From Streptomyces vilmorinianum (GTDB lineage Bacteria; Actinomycetota; Actinomycetes; Streptomycetales; Streptomycetaceae), in assembly GCF_005517195.1 (NCBI RefSeq), contig NZ_CP040244.1, positions 5,040,001 through 5,104,000 of the forward strand: DNA of 64,000 bases, given 5' to 3'. This document shows positions 36,080-45,414 of this stretch, one piece after another (within the stretch, counting starts at the first letter, position 1; every line of letters starts with the position of its first letter). Below the pieces are notes generated by a model. The model saw nothing but the letters and a program-made list of their open reading frames with translations. It had not been told where the DNA came from and made no database searches. A program made the translations under genes and the position numbers.

Positions 36080-37135
36080 ATGAGGCCCCTCGTCCGTACC
36101 GCAGCGCTGAGCGGCTTTGTCGAACTGAGCCGCTCACTCGGCGTCGACCCGCACACGCTGATGAAGCGCGTGGGTCTCGACACCGCGGACCTCGCCGTCC
36201 AGGACCGGTGGATCTCCGGCCCGGACGTCGTCCGGCTCCTGGAGCTCTCCGCGGCCGCCTCGCACCACGACGACTTCGGCCTGCGCATGGCCGAGCTGCG
36301 CCGCTTCTCCAATCTCGGCCCCATCAGCCTGGTCGTCCGGGAGGAGCCCGACGTACGCAGTGCGCTGGGGCTGCTGCTCCGCCACGAGCACATGTACAAC
36401 GAGCTCCTGCACGCGCGCCTCTCCGAGCGGAACGGCCTGGCCACGATCAAGGTGGATCTCCGGCTCGGCGAGACGGCGCCGTCGGCCCGGCAGGCCACGG
36501 AACTGGCCGTGGGTGCCTTCGCCCGCATTCTGCGCGGCTTCCTCGACCCGCGGTGGCAACCGGTCTCCGTGTGGTTCGCCCACAGCGCTCCGGCGGACTC
36601 CGGAAGGCACCGCCGCCTGTTCGGCCCCGGCCTTGAGTTCGACCGCGAGTTCAACGGAATCGTCTTCTACGCCGACGATCTCGACGCGCCCAACGCGATG
36701 GCGGACCCGCAGCTGCGGAACTACGCCCGGCAGTACTTCGACGCCATCGCCGTGCCCAGGGACACCTCGGAGGTGGACCGCGTGCGCGAGCTCATCGAAG
36801 CGCTGCTGTCCACGGGCCGATGCTCGATCGAGCAGGTCGCCCGCAGCCTCGGCGTCGACCGGCGCACCGTCCACCGTCACCTGGCCCACGCGGGAGAGAC
36901 GTTCTCGTCGCTGCTCAACGCCACCCGGATGCGGCTCGCGGAGCAGTTCGTGGCCAATCCGCGCCGGTCACTGACGGAGATCTCCGATGTCCTGGGCTTC
37001 TCTTCACTGAGCGCGTTCTCCCGGTGGTTCCGCGAGCAGTTCGGGTGCAGCCCGAGGGAGTGGCGCAAGCGGCAGGGCCGCCAACAGGAGCGGGAACGGG
37101 AGCAGGAGCAGGAGCAGGAGTCCGACCGGGGCTGA
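36080..37135 (+). CDS. AraC-family regulator (Arabinose_bd/OruR-like)
   Basis: 351 residues. N-terminal 200 residues are the long ligand domain of the OruR/ArgR-like AraC proteins (PF12625 type); the C-terminus has the AraC double helix-turn-helix, with SIEQVARSLGVDRRTVHRHL and SLTEISDVLGFSSLSAFSRWFREQFGCSPREWR. Ends in a Gln/Glu/Arg repeat tail (QEREREQEQEQE). Flanked by the divergent acyl-CoA ligase and the downstream keto-acid cluster, so activation of both is likely. Confidence 0.9.
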   Translation: MRPLVRTAALSGFVELSRSLGVDPHTLMKRVGLDTADLAVQDRWISGPDVVRLLELSAAASHHDDFGLRMAELRRFSNLGPISLVVREEPDVRSALGLLLRHEHMYNELLHARLSERNGLATIKVDLRLGETAPSARQATELAVGAFARILRGFLDPRWQPVSVWFAHSAPADSGRHRRLFGPGLEFDREFNGIVFYADDLDAPNAMADPQLRNYARQYFDAIAVPRDTSEVDRVRELIEALLSTGRCSIEQVARSLGVDRRTVHRHLAHAGETFSSLLNATRMRLAEQFVANPRRSLTEISDVLGFSSLSAFSRWFREQFGCSPREWRKRQGRQQEREREQEQEQESDRG

Positions 37136-37491
37136 CCCCGCCCCCGACGCGGCCCCGGGGCCTGATGCGGGCGGCGGCGGCGCCTCGCACCGCCCACCGG
37201 GTCGGCCCGCTGTCCCCAAATGACAAGTCGCCCGTCACCACGGGTCAAGCAGCCGTGTTCACCCGGCCCTACCTTGGCTGCACCGCTCAAGGTGGTCGGC
37301 TGCCGGACGGGAGCCACACCGCTCCCCCGCAGGACGCTCCCCTCCGGACCAGCCGATCGCAGCCGGGCCCATGCGCCCGATGTTCTCCCCGACCCACCCG
37401 CGCCAGTTCCCGCCGCGGCCGCCGGCAGCTCCGACACCGCAGGTGCCGACGGCCGCGGCAGGTGATCATCCCTACGCGAAGGAGAAAGACC
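37136..37491. other. Promoter region of the keto-acid cleavage operon
   Basis: 356 bases between the AraC gene and the cleavage enzyme. It holds no supported gene. GAAGGAGA directly precedes the GTG at 37492. GTCAAGCAGCCGTG and nearby short direct and inverted repeats around 37200-37300 are possible AraC sites; I cannot define them. Confidence 0.5.
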
Positions 37492-38550
37492 GTGCACTTC
37501 CACGACGACTCGCTCTTCCCCGAGAACCAGGAGAAGCTGGTCATCCAGGCCGCCCCGTACGGGCCGGAGTGGCTGCCCGGCGACGCCGACGACCTGCCCC
37601 TGACCATGGACGAGCACGTGCAGGCGGCCGTCGACTGCTACAACGCCGGCGCCACGGTGCTCCACATCCACGTGCGTGAGCTCGACGGCAAGGGCTCCAA
37701 GCGGATGTCCATGTTCAACGAGCTCCTTGCCCGGCTGCGCGAGGCCGTGCCGGACATGGTCCTGCAGATCGGCGGCTCGATCTCCTTCGCCCCCGAAGGG
37801 GAGGGCGGCGACGCCAAGTGGCTCGCCTACGACACCCGCCACCTGCTGGCCGACCTCACCCCGGCGCCGGACCAGGTGACCATCGCGATCAACACGAGCC
37901 AGATGAACATCGTCGAGATCATGACCGACGACGATCTGGAGGGCACCTCGATCGCGAAGCCGGACTACTACCGGGCCTACCGCGACATGGTCGTCGAGGC
38001 CGGCCCCGAGTTCTACCTCGAGCACCTCAAGCGCCTGCGCGGGAACGGCATCCAGCCGCACTTCCAGCTCGCCACCCTCGCCCAGCTCGAGACCGTCGAG
38101 CGGCTCATCCGCGCCGGCATCTACACCGGCCCGCTGATCCTCAACTACGTGGCGATCGGCGGCGGTTTCGCCGGGCGGCACCCCGCCGACCTCATCGAGT
38201 TCGTGCGCCGCGTTCCGGACGGCGCCGTCCTCACCATCGAGAGCTCCATGCGTGCCGTGGCGCCGATGAACGCGATCGCCATCGCCCTCGGCGTGCACGT
38301 CCGGGTGGGCAACGAGGACAACCTGTGGCGCCGCAAGGGCGAGCGGATGTCCTCCGTCGAGCAGGTCGAGCAGATGGTCCAGATCGCGAACGCCCTCGGC
38401 CGCGACATCGCGACCGGCGCGGAGGCCAAGGAGATCTACAAGATCGGCGAGTACTACGCCGACGCCGACGAGACCCTCGCCCGTCTCGGCATGGTCCCGA
38501 ACCGCCGGCCGGGGCAGCGCGGCTTCATGCTGCGCGACGCCGCGAGCTGA
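37492..38550 (+). CDS. Beta-keto acid cleavage enzyme (BKACE family)
   Basis: 352 residues from GTG 37492, with GAAGGAG seven bases upstream. BKACE (DUF849) zinc TIM-barrel: LHIHVRELDG supplies the two metal histidines, and NYVAIGGGFAG and the ESSMRAVAPMNAIAIALGVHVRVGNEDN region are family hallmarks. Members cleave a beta-keto acid with acetyl-CoA into acetoacetate and a shortened CoA ester. Which keto acid is used cannot be read with certainty; dehydrocarnitine and 3-keto-5-aminohexanoate enzymes belong here. Confidence 0.9.
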   Translation: MHFHDDSLFPENQEKLVIQAAPYGPEWLPGDADDLPLTMDEHVQAAVDCYNAGATVLHIHVRELDGKGSKRMSMFNELLARLREAVPDMVLQIGGSISFAPEGEGGDAKWLAYDTRHLLADLTPAPDQVTIAINTSQMNIVEIMTDDDLEGTSIAKPDYYRAYRDMVVEAGPEFYLEHLKRLRGNGIQPHFQLATLAQLETVERLIRAGIYTGPLILNYVAIGGGFAGRHPADLIEFVRRVPDGAVLTIESSMRAVAPMNAIAIALGVHVRVGNEDNLWRRKGERMSSVEQVEQMVQIANALGRDIATGAEAKEIYKIGEYYADADETLARLGMVPNRRPGQRGFMLRDAAS

Positions 38551-38662
38551 TCCGGCCGCCCACGCCGGTACGCGTACCCGCGCCCGCGCCCGTACCCGTA
38601 GCCGAGCCCCACGAAAAAGCCCCACACGCACGCCCCCGTACACGAGCAATCGGAGCACCCCT

Positions 38663-39637
38663 GTGGCACACGCCGTCCGCTTCTACGAAACCGGTGGCCC
38701 CGACGTCCTGACCTGGGAGAAGGTCACCGTCGGCGACCCGGGTCCGGGCGAGGTGCGCATCCGGCACGTCGCCGTCGGACTCAACTTCGCCGACACGTAC
38801 TTCCGTACCGGTCTCTACCCGGTCCGGCTGCCCGACGGAATCGGCGTCGAGGCCTCCGGTGTGGTCGAGGCCGTCGGCGAGGGCGTCACGCACGTCGCCG
38901 AAGGCGATCGCGTCACCTACACCGGCAGCCCGCTGGGGGCGTACAGCACGGAGCGGGTCATGCCCGCCTCGCACCTGATCAAGCTGCCGGACGAGATCGG
39001 CTGCGAGACCGCCGCCGCGATGACCATGCGCGGTCTCACCTCGGCGTACCTGCTCCGCCGGATCCATCCGCTGAAGGCCGGCGACACCGTGCTGCTCCAC
39101 GCGGCGGCGGGTGGCGTCGGCCTGATCGTCAGTCAGTGGGCCAGACTCCTCGGCATCACCGTGATCGGAACGGTGTCCAGCGAGGAGAAGGCGGAGCTCG
39201 CACGCGCACACGGCTGCGAGCACATCATCCACTACCGGCGCGAGGACGTGGCCGAGCGGGTGCGCGAGCTGACCGACGGCGCCGGGGTGCCGGTCGTCCT
39301 GGACAGCGTCGGCAAGGACACCTTCGCCGGCTCACTGGCCTCGCTGGCGCGCCGCGGCCTGCTGGTCTGCTTCGGAACGGCCTCCGGTCCCGTGCCACCG
39401 ATCGACGCCATGCAACTGGCCATGAACGGCTCGCTGTTCGTGACCCGACCGGCGCTGGCCGACTACATCGCCGACCCCGCGGAGCGGGACGCCCTGGCCG
39501 GCGAGCTGTTCGGCCACGTCGCTTCCGGACGCATCAAGATCGAGATCAACCAGCGCTACTCCCTCGAGGACGCGGCGCAGGCACATCGCGATCTGGAAGC
39601 CGGACGGACCACGGGATCGTCCGTCTTCGTCCTCTGA
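38663..39637 (+). CDS. Quinone oxidoreductase, zeta-crystallin-like
   Basis: 324 residues from GTG 38663 (GGAG eight bases upstream). MDR-family fold: VAVGLNFADTYFRTGLY, the Rossmann motif HAAAGGVGLIVSQWA and the late NQRYSLEDAAQAH. NADPH-dependent reduction of quinones or enals. In this operon it might reduce an enal or aromatic intermediate, or protect against radical by-products. Confidence 0.9.
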   Translation: MAHAVRFYETGGPDVLTWEKVTVGDPGPGEVRIRHVAVGLNFADTYFRTGLYPVRLPDGIGVEASGVVEAVGEGVTHVAEGDRVTYTGSPLGAYSTERVMPASHLIKLPDEIGCETAAAMTMRGLTSAYLLRRIHPLKAGDTVLLHAAAGGVGLIVSQWARLLGITVIGTVSSEEKAELARAHGCEHIIHYRREDVAERVRELTDGAGVPVVLDSVGKDTFAGSLASLARRGLLVCFGTASGPVPPIDAMQLAMNGSLFVTRPALADYIADPAERDALAGELFGHVASGRIKIEINQRYSLEDAAQAHRDLEAGRTTGSSVFVL

Positions 39638-39654
39638 GTCTCCGAGGCTTCCGA

Positions 39655-39738
39655 GACCTCCATGGCCTCCATGGCCTCCGCGGCCTCCGTGGCCTCCATG
39701 GCCTCCGCGGCCTCCGTGGCCTCCATGGCCTCCGAGGA
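39655..39738 (+). repeat. 9-base tandem repeat between quinone reductase and dioxygenase
   Basis: About nine units of CTCCATGGC/CTCCGCGGC/CTCCGTGGC with a 27-base higher-order period. The unit is a multiple of three and stays in frame with the dioxygenase, giving several in-frame ATG and GTG codons. It lies 50 bases ahead of the preferred start. Confidence 0.9.
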
Positions 39739-39784
39739 CGGCCCTCCGAGCACACCCCGCCACACCTCACCCCAGGAGTGCACC

Positions 39785-40711
39785 ATGCCCGACACCCTCC
39801 GCCCGAAGGAACTCCCCCCGGCCCCACCCGCCCCACCGCGCCCCGGCGCGCTCCGCAGCTCCCTCGACGTCGAGCCGCTGACCTGCACCATCGGAGCCGA
39901 GGTCTCCGGCGTGAGCCTCGCCGACGCCGCTCGTGACGACGACCTCTTCGCCGAGATCAAGAGCCTGCTCCTGCAGTACAAGGTCCTTTTCCTGCGCGAC
40001 CAGGACATCACCCGCGCCGACCACATCGCCTTCGCCGAACGCTTCGGCGCGCTGGAGGACCACCCGGTGGCCGGCAGCGACCCGGACCACCCTGGCCTCG
40101 TCCGTATCTACAAGGACCTGGACAGCGCGCCCGAGCACTACGAGAACGCGCTCCACACCGACGGCACCTGGCGCGAGAACCCGTCCATGGGAGCCGTACT
40201 CCGCTGCGTCGAGTCTCCCCCCGTGGGCGGCGACACGATCTGGGTCAACATGACCGAGGCCTACCGCCGCCTCCCGGAGCACATCAGGGCGCAGATCCAG
40301 GACCTGCGCGCCCGGCACAGCATCGAGGCGACCTTCGGCGCGGTCATGCCCGAGGATCAGCGTCACGCGCTCAAGGCGCGGTTCCCTGACGCGGAGCACC
40401 CGGTGGTGCGCACCCACCCGGAGACCGGCGAGCAGATCCTCTTCGTCAACGCCTTCACCACGCACTTCGTCAACTACCACACGCCCGCGAACGTGCGCTT
40501 CGGCCAGGACTACGCACCGGGCGCGAGCCACCTGCTGAACTACCTGATCAGCCAGGCCGCGGTCCCCGAGTACCAGGTCCGCTGGCGCTGGCGGAAGAAC
40601 AGCGTCGCCATCTGGGACAACCGCTCCACCCAGCACTACGCCGTCCAGGACTACTGGCCCGGCGTCCGCAGGATGGAGCGCGCCGGGATCGTCGGCGACC
40701 GGCCCTTCTGA
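39785..40711 (+). CDS. TauD/TfdA-family Fe(II)/2-oxoglutarate dioxygenase
   Basis: 308 residues from ATG 39785 (in-frame ATGs in the upstream repeat were rejected). The 2-His-1-carboxylate triad is visible as HTD in ALHTDGTW and the distal His in WDNRSTQHYA; a 2-oxoglutarate-binding Arg follows. TauD enzymes hydroxylate sulfonates, carboxylates or betaines such as gamma-butyrobetaine. A beta-hydroxylation giving the hydroxy acid that would become a keto acid is consistent with the BKACE pathway, but unproven. Confidence 0.9.
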   Translation: MPDTLRPKELPPAPPAPPRPGALRSSLDVEPLTCTIGAEVSGVSLADAARDDDLFAEIKSLLLQYKVLFLRDQDITRADHIAFAERFGALEDHPVAGSDPDHPGLVRIYKDLDSAPEHYENALHTDGTWRENPSMGAVLRCVESPPVGGDTIWVNMTEAYRRLPEHIRAQIQDLRARHSIEATFGAVMPEDQRHALKARFPDAEHPVVRTHPETGEQILFVNAFTTHFVNYHTPANVRFGQDYAPGASHLLNYLISQAAVPEYQVRWRWRKNSVAIWDNRSTQHYAVQDYWPGVRRMERAGIVGDRPF

Positions 40712-40776
40712 CCTTCTCCCTCCATCTCCCTCCATCCGAAGTTCCCTTTCCAGCAAGAGCAGTTGAGGTGATGACA

Positions 40777-42171
40777 ATGGGGTTTCTCACCACTGCGGAA
40801 TCCGCTCCGGGGAGAACCGGCTCCGGTTCCGGTTCCGGCTCCTCCGAGTGGCCCGTCTCCCGGCGCTACGCCTGGGTGGTCTTTGCACTGAGTTTCGGAC
40901 TCCTGCTCTCGGACTACATGTCCCGGCAGGTGCTCAACGCCGTCTTCCCGATGCTGAAGGCCGAATGGCTGCTCTCCGACGCCCGGCTGGGCTCCCTCAG
41001 CGGCATCGTGGCACTGATGGTCGGTCTGCTCACGTTCCCCCTCTCGCTGCTGGCCGACCGATGGGGGAGGGTGAAGTCCCTGGTCCTCGCGGCGACGATG
41101 TGGAGCCTGGCGACCCTTGGCTGCGCGGTGGCGGCGACCTACGGCCAGATGTTCATCGGCCGGCTCCTGGTCGGTGTCGGTGAGGCCGCGTACGGCAGTG
41201 TCGGCATCGCCGTGGTCCTGAGCGTCTTCCCGCGGGCCCTGCGGGCGACCCTCTCCGGGGCCTTCATCGCCGGCGGGGCCTTCGGCTCGGTCCTGGGCAT
41301 ATCCATCGGCGGTGCCGTGGCCCAGGCGTACGGCTGGCGCTGGGCGTTCGGCGTGATGGGCGTCTTCGGCCTCGTGCTCGCCGGCATCTACGCGATCGTG
41401 GTCACCGAGAAGCGCCTGTCTCCCGGATCGGGCCCCGCCCCCGCGCCGGGCACGGCGGACGCCGGGACGCGCGGCGAGCTCCGAGCACTTCTGCCGAAGC
41501 TGTTCTCCTCCGTCTCGGTGATCAGTGCCTACGTCGGCAGCGGTCTGCAGCTGTTCATCGCGGGCGCGCTCATCGCCTGGCTGCCCAGCTACTTCAACCG
41601 CTCCTACGACATGCCGACCGCGAAGGCCGGCGCGACCGCGGGCCTCTTCGCTCTGGTGATCGGTGTCGGCATGATCGTCGGCGGCATCGTCTCGGACCGG
41701 ATCAGCCGGCGCGCCCCGATCCGCAAGTGGGCCGTCGCCATCGGCTGCAGCGTGGGCTCCCTCGTGCTGCTGATGACCGCGTTCCGTCTTCCGGCCGGCC
41801 CGGCGCAACTGCTGGTGCTGGGGCTCGGAACCCTGCTGTGCGCCGGAACGGCCGGGCCGGGGGCCGCCATGGTGGCGAACCTGACGCCCGCGGCCATCGC
41901 CGCGACGGCGTTCGCCACGCTCACGCTGGCCCAGAGCCTGCTCGGACTGGCCCCCGGCCCGGCGGTCACGGGGATGCTCGCGGACCGGTTCGGTCTGCTC
42001 GGCGCGCTCCAGCTCGTCCCGCTCGTGGCCATCGCGGCCACCGCGGCCTTCCTGATCGGCCGCAGCCGGTACGAGCACGATCTCCGCCGCCTCACCGCAC
42101 CCATCACACCTGGCGCACCGGGCGCTCCCGGCGACACGGTGGAGCCCAAGGAACCGGAGCCGGCTTCATGA
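40777..42171 (+). CDS. MFS transporter, putative organic acid importer
   Basis: 464 residues from ATG 40777 (GAGG eight bases upstream; GTG 40768 also possible). About 12 membrane spans, family motif LLADRWGRVKS between TM2 and TM3, and Ser/Gly-rich N-terminal tail. Sequence style of the ACS (anion:cation symporter) family. Likely imports the substrate of the surrounding catabolic genes. Overlaps the hydrolase gene by 4 bases. Confidence 0.9.
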   Translation: MGFLTTAESAPGRTGSGSGSGSSEWPVSRRYAWVVFALSFGLLLSDYMSRQVLNAVFPMLKAEWLLSDARLGSLSGIVALMVGLLTFPLSLLADRWGRVKSLVLAATMWSLATLGCAVAATYGQMFIGRLLVGVGEAAYGSVGIAVVLSVFPRALRATLSGAFIAGGAFGSVLGISIGGAVAQAYGWRWAFGVMGVFGLVLAGIYAIVVTEKRLSPGSGPAPAPGTADAGTRGELRALLPKLFSSVSVISAYVGSGLQLFIAGALIAWLPSYFNRSYDMPTAKAGATAGLFALVIGVGMIVGGIVSDRISRRAPIRKWAVAIGCSVGSLVLLMTAFRLPAGPAQLLVLGLGTLLCAGTAGPGAAMVANLTPAAIAATAFATLTLAQSLLGLAPGPAVTGMLADRFGLLGALQLVPLVAIAATAAFLIGRSRYEHDLRRLTAPITPGAPGAPGDTVEPKEPEPAS

Positions 42172-42794
42172 CAGGCGACGCGGAGTCGACGATCGTGATC
42201 GTTCCCGGCATGCGGGAACACGTCGAGGACCACTGGCAGACCATTCTGGCCGAGCGGCTCGGCCATGCGGGCCGCACCGTCCGCGTCGTTCCACCGCTCG
42301 TGCGCGACCGGCTCAGCCGCGACGCCCAGGTCGCCAACGTGGTCGACGTGATGGCGCGGATCACCGGGCCGGTCGTCATCGTCGCCCACAGCGCGGGCGT
42401 CTTGACCACGGTGCACTGGGCCCAGTGCCACGACGCGGACGTCCGGGGCACGGACGTCCGGGGCGCCCTGCTGGCCGTACCCCCGGACTTCGAGACGCCG
42501 CTGCCGGACGGCTACCCCGCTCCCGACGAGCTGGCAACGCACGGATGGACACCGGTGCCACGGAAGCCGCTGCCCTTCCCCAGCATCGTCGCGGCCAGTT
42601 CGGACGATCCGCTGGGATCCCTGGGGCGCGTCGCCGAGCTCGCCCGGGACTGGGGAAGCCGTCTCGTGGAGATCGGCCCCGTCGGACACCTCAACCCCGC
42701 CTCCGGGCACGGTCCGTGGCCCCAGTCCGAGGCACTCGTCGAGGCGCTCGAACTGGGCTGGTGCCATACGACGGCGCCACGGCCCGCTTCGTAG
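42168..42794 (+). CDS. Serine alpha/beta hydrolase of the RBBP9/YdeN type
   Basis: 208 residues from ATG 42168, coupled to the MFS gene. Small hydrolase: nucleophile elbow AHSAG and C-terminal catalytic His in VGHLNPASGHGPWP, as in RBBP9/YdeN. Substrate unknown; could free the acid from an ester or amide before it enters the BKACE pathway. Confidence 0.85.
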   Translation: MTGDAESTIVIVPGMREHVEDHWQTILAERLGHAGRTVRVVPPLVRDRLSRDAQVANVVDVMARITGPVVIVAHSAGVLTTVHWAQCHDADVRGTDVRGALLAVPPDFETPLPDGYPAPDELATHGWTPVPRKPLPFPSIVAASSDDPLGSLGRVAELARDWGSRLVEIGPVGHLNPASGHGPWPQSEALVEALELGWCHTTAPRPAS

Positions 42795-42870
42795 TCCCGA
42801 GGTTCCGAGGTTCCGAAGTCCCGTAGCCCGTAGCCCGTAGCCCGTAGCCCGTAGTCCGTAGTCCCGTAGC
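42793..42870 (+). repeat. Short tandem repeats ahead of acetoacetyl-CoA synthetase
   Basis: Two 8-base units GGTTCCGA, then about seven units of CCCGTAG or near copies (42820-42869), in the 113-base gap before the synthetase. Confidence 0.85.
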
Positions 42871-42907
42871 ACTCCCGTCCACCGCGCGCTGCCCCGGAAA
42901 GGCGACG

Positions 42908-44902
42908 ATGAACACTGACACCGACCTGTTGTGGTCACCCGGTCGCCGCGAGCTCGAGGACTCCAACGTCGCGGTCTTCATGGAATGGCTGGGAGAGGTC
43001 CGGGGGCTGTGCTTCACCGACTACGCCGAGCTGTGGCGGTGGAGCTCCACCGACCTGCCCGGATTCTGGTCGGCGGTATGGGAGTTCTACGGGCTCGACG
43101 CCGTCACCGCCTACGACGAGGTACTGGGCGACGCATCGATGCCGGGAGCCTCCTGGTTCCCCGGCGCCCGGCTGAACTTCGCCGAGCGGTGCTTCGCCCA
43201 GGCCACCGACGTACGTCCCGCGCTGGTCGCCGTGGCCGAGGGCGGCACACCCGTCGAGATCTCGTGGGAGCAGCTGCGCCGCGAGGTCGCGGACGTCGCC
43301 GCGGCCCTGCGGCGGATGGGGGTGGGGCCCGGTGACTGTGTCGCCGGGTATCTGACCAACATCCCGCAGGCGGTGGTGGCTCTGCTGGCCACCGCCGCCG
43401 TCGGCGGCGTGTGGACGGCCTGTTCGCCGGACTTCGGCACTCCCAGCGTCCTCGCCAGGCTGGGACAGGCCCGTCCCACGGTCCTCGTGGCGGCGGACGG
43501 GTACCGCTACGGGGGCAAGGAGTACGACCGGCGCCCCACGGTCGCCGAACTCCTGGACGGACTTCCCACCGTCCGTCACCTTCTCACCGTGGATCATCTG
43601 TTCCCGGCGCCGACCGATGCCCGGTCCACCCGGCCGGATGTCGAGCAGCACGTCTGGTCGACGCTGCCGGCGGCCGGTGAGGCGCTCGTCTCCGCCGACG
43701 TGCCCTTCGACCATCCGCTGTGGATCCTGTGGTCGTCCGGGACCACAGGGGTTCCCAAGGGGATCGTGCAAGGCCACGGCGGCATCGTCGTGGAACTCCT
43801 CAAGGCGCTCGGCCTGGGCGCCGACCTGCGCCCCGAGGACCGGTACCTGTTCATCACCTCCACGAGCTGGATGGTGTGGAACTTCCTCGTCGGTGGCCTG
43901 CTGCACGGGAGCACGATCGTCCTCTACGACGGCAGTCCCACGTTCCCCGATGTGGGCGGCGCCTGGCGGATCGCCGAACGGACGCGGGCGACCATGGTCG
44001 GGGTCGGGGCGGCCTACCTCGCGGCCGTGGAGAAGTCGGGCACCCATCCCGCCGCCGAGTTCGACCTCCGTCCGCTGCGTTCCGTCCTTCAGACCGGATC
44101 CGCCATGGCGCCGAGCACCTGGCGCTGGGTCCACGACCGGCTCGCGCCCGGTGTCTGGGTGCAGTCCATCTGCGGCGGCACCGACATCTGCTCCGTACTC
44201 GCCGGCGGCTCCGCACTGCTTCCGGTCCGGACGGGCCGGATCCAGTGCCCCGCACTGGGCGTCGCGCTGGCGGCATGGGACGACTCGGGGCAGCCGTCGA
44301 CCGGCGCGCGGGGCGAGCTGGTGGTGACCGCCCCGCTGCCGTCCATGCCCCTGTACTTCGTCGACGACGTCGATGGCCGGCGCTACCGCGCCAGTTACTT
44401 CGACACCTACCCCGGGGTGTGGCGGCACGGTGACTGGGTCACCGTCGATCCGGACCTGTCGGTCGTCGTGTCCGGCCGCTCGGACTCCACGCTCAATCGC
44501 ATGGGCGTACGCATGGGCTCCGCCGACATCTACGCCGTCGTGGAGCAGTTCCCGGAGATCGCCGACAGCCTCGTCGTCGGCGTCGAGCAGGAGGACGGCG
44601 GGTACTTCATGCCGCTGTTCGTCGTCACCACCGGGGGAACGGCACTCGACGACGGGCTGCGGGAACGGATCACCACGGCCATCAAGCGCCGGCTGTCCCC
44701 GCGCCACGTGCCCGATGTGATCCTGCCGGTTCCCGCCGTACCGCGCACGCTGACCGGCAAGAAGCTCGAGGTGCCCGTCAAGCGCCTCCTGCAGGGGGCA
44801 CGCGTCGCCGACGTCAGCAGCGAGGGTGCCGTCACCCACTTCGAGATGCTGCGCTGGTTCGCCGCCTTCGCGGCACGCAGGGCCGAGGACGCGGGGACGT
44901 GA
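42908..44902 (+). CDS. Acetoacetyl-CoA synthetase
   Basis: 664 residues, the normal size. N-terminal ACAS extension precedes the ANL core with LWSSGTTGVPKGIVQGHGG and SICGGTDICS; the catalytic Lys is in TLTGKKLEVP. Converts acetoacetate, ATP and CoA to acetoacetyl-CoA. Last gene of the cluster, and the metabolic partner of BKACE, which releases acetoacetate. GGAAAGG lies seven bases before ATG. Confidence 0.93.
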   Translation: MNTDTDLLWSPGRRELEDSNVAVFMEWLGEVRGLCFTDYAELWRWSSTDLPGFWSAVWEFYGLDAVTAYDEVLGDASMPGASWFPGARLNFAERCFAQATDVRPALVAVAEGGTPVEISWEQLRREVADVAAALRRMGVGPGDCVAGYLTNIPQAVVALLATAAVGGVWTACSPDFGTPSVLARLGQARPTVLVAADGYRYGGKEYDRRPTVAELLDGLPTVRHLLTVDHLFPAPTDARSTRPDVEQHVWSTLPAAGEALVSADVPFDHPLWILWSSGTTGVPKGIVQGHGGIVVELLKALGLGADLRPEDRYLFITSTSWMVWNFLVGGLLHGSTIVLYDGSPTFPDVGGAWRIAERTRATMVGVGAAYLAAVEKSGTHPAAEFDLRPLRSVLQTGSAMAPSTWRWVHDRLAPGVWVQSICGGTDICSVLAGGSALLPVRTGRIQCPALGVALAAWDDSGQPSTGARGELVVTAPLPSMPLYFVDDVDGRRYRASYFDTYPGVWRHGDWVTVDPDLSVVVSGRSDSTLNRMGVRMGSADIYAVVEQFPEIADSLVVGVEQEDGGYFMPLFVVTTGGTALDDGLRERITTAIKRRLSPRHVPDVILPVPAVPRTLTGKKLEVPVKRLLQGARVADVSSEGAVTHFEMLRWFAAFAARRAEDAGT

Positions 44903-44965
44903 GCTCTCGCCGCCGGCGGCTCGGTCCGCGGCTCGCGTACCGGAGTCGCTGTCCAGGCCGACCGC

Positions 44966-45022
44966 GGCCCTGGGTGAGGCCCTACGTGATGCCCTAGGCG
45001 AGGCCCCAGGTGAGGCCCTATG
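44966..45022 (+). repeat. 12-base tandem repeat between gene clusters
   Basis: About five copies of GTGAGGCCCTAC and variants in the 182-base gap between the synthetase and the small amyloid-motif gene. Confidence 0.8.
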
Positions 45023-45084
45023 GTGTGCGCTCCCCCGGGCCCCCATGATGGACACACGGCACGCCCGCCGAGTGGAGGACGCGT

Positions 45085-45405
45085 ATGGATCCCCTGTCCC
45101 TTGCCATTGCCGGGGCCCTCGCGGCCGGTGTTGCCACCGGGGCGGGTGAATCCGCTGGGGCCGGCCTTCCCGCGCTGTTTCGGCGGATCAGGGAGCGTTT
45201 CGCGGGCCGCACGGACGTGGACGAGTCGGAGACACGGCTCGCGACCGCCCTGGACGAGGAGTTCACGCGCGATCCGTCCTTCCGGCAGGAGTGCCAGTCG
45301 CTCTGGAATCAGGCGGCGGCTGACGGCGTCGCCAACTCCTTTCACGGTCACGCCAAGAACGTGGTGCAGGTTCGTGACATCCACGGCGGCCTGACAATGG
45401 AGTGA
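45085..45405 (+). CDS. Small putative effector with C-terminal amyloid-type (BASS-like) motif
   Basis: 106 residues, GGAGG seven bases before ATG. It begins MDPLSLAIAGALAAGVATGAG, a hydrophobic amphipathic helix like the N-terminus of Bell/HeLo-like pore-forming domains, then a charged helical middle (residues 30-82). The C-terminus, residues 84-103, reads NSFHGHAKNVVQVRDIHGGL and matches the N-terminus of the NB-ARC protein encoded 3.4 kb away at 11 of 20 positions, including the VVQ and GG core. That fits an NLR-triggered effector that is recruited by amyloid templating. The effector role is inference. Confidence 0.7.
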   Translation: MDPLSLAIAGALAAGVATGAGESAGAGLPALFRRIRERFAGRTDVDESETRLATALDEEFTRDPSFRQECQSLWNQAAADGVANSFHGHAKNVVQVRDIHGGLTME

Positions 45406-45414
45406 CGCCGTTCG

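Noticed and set aside
39662..39784. Longer N-terminus for the dioxygenase
   Set aside because: It is purely repeat-coded Met/Ala/Ser; the family begins after 39785.
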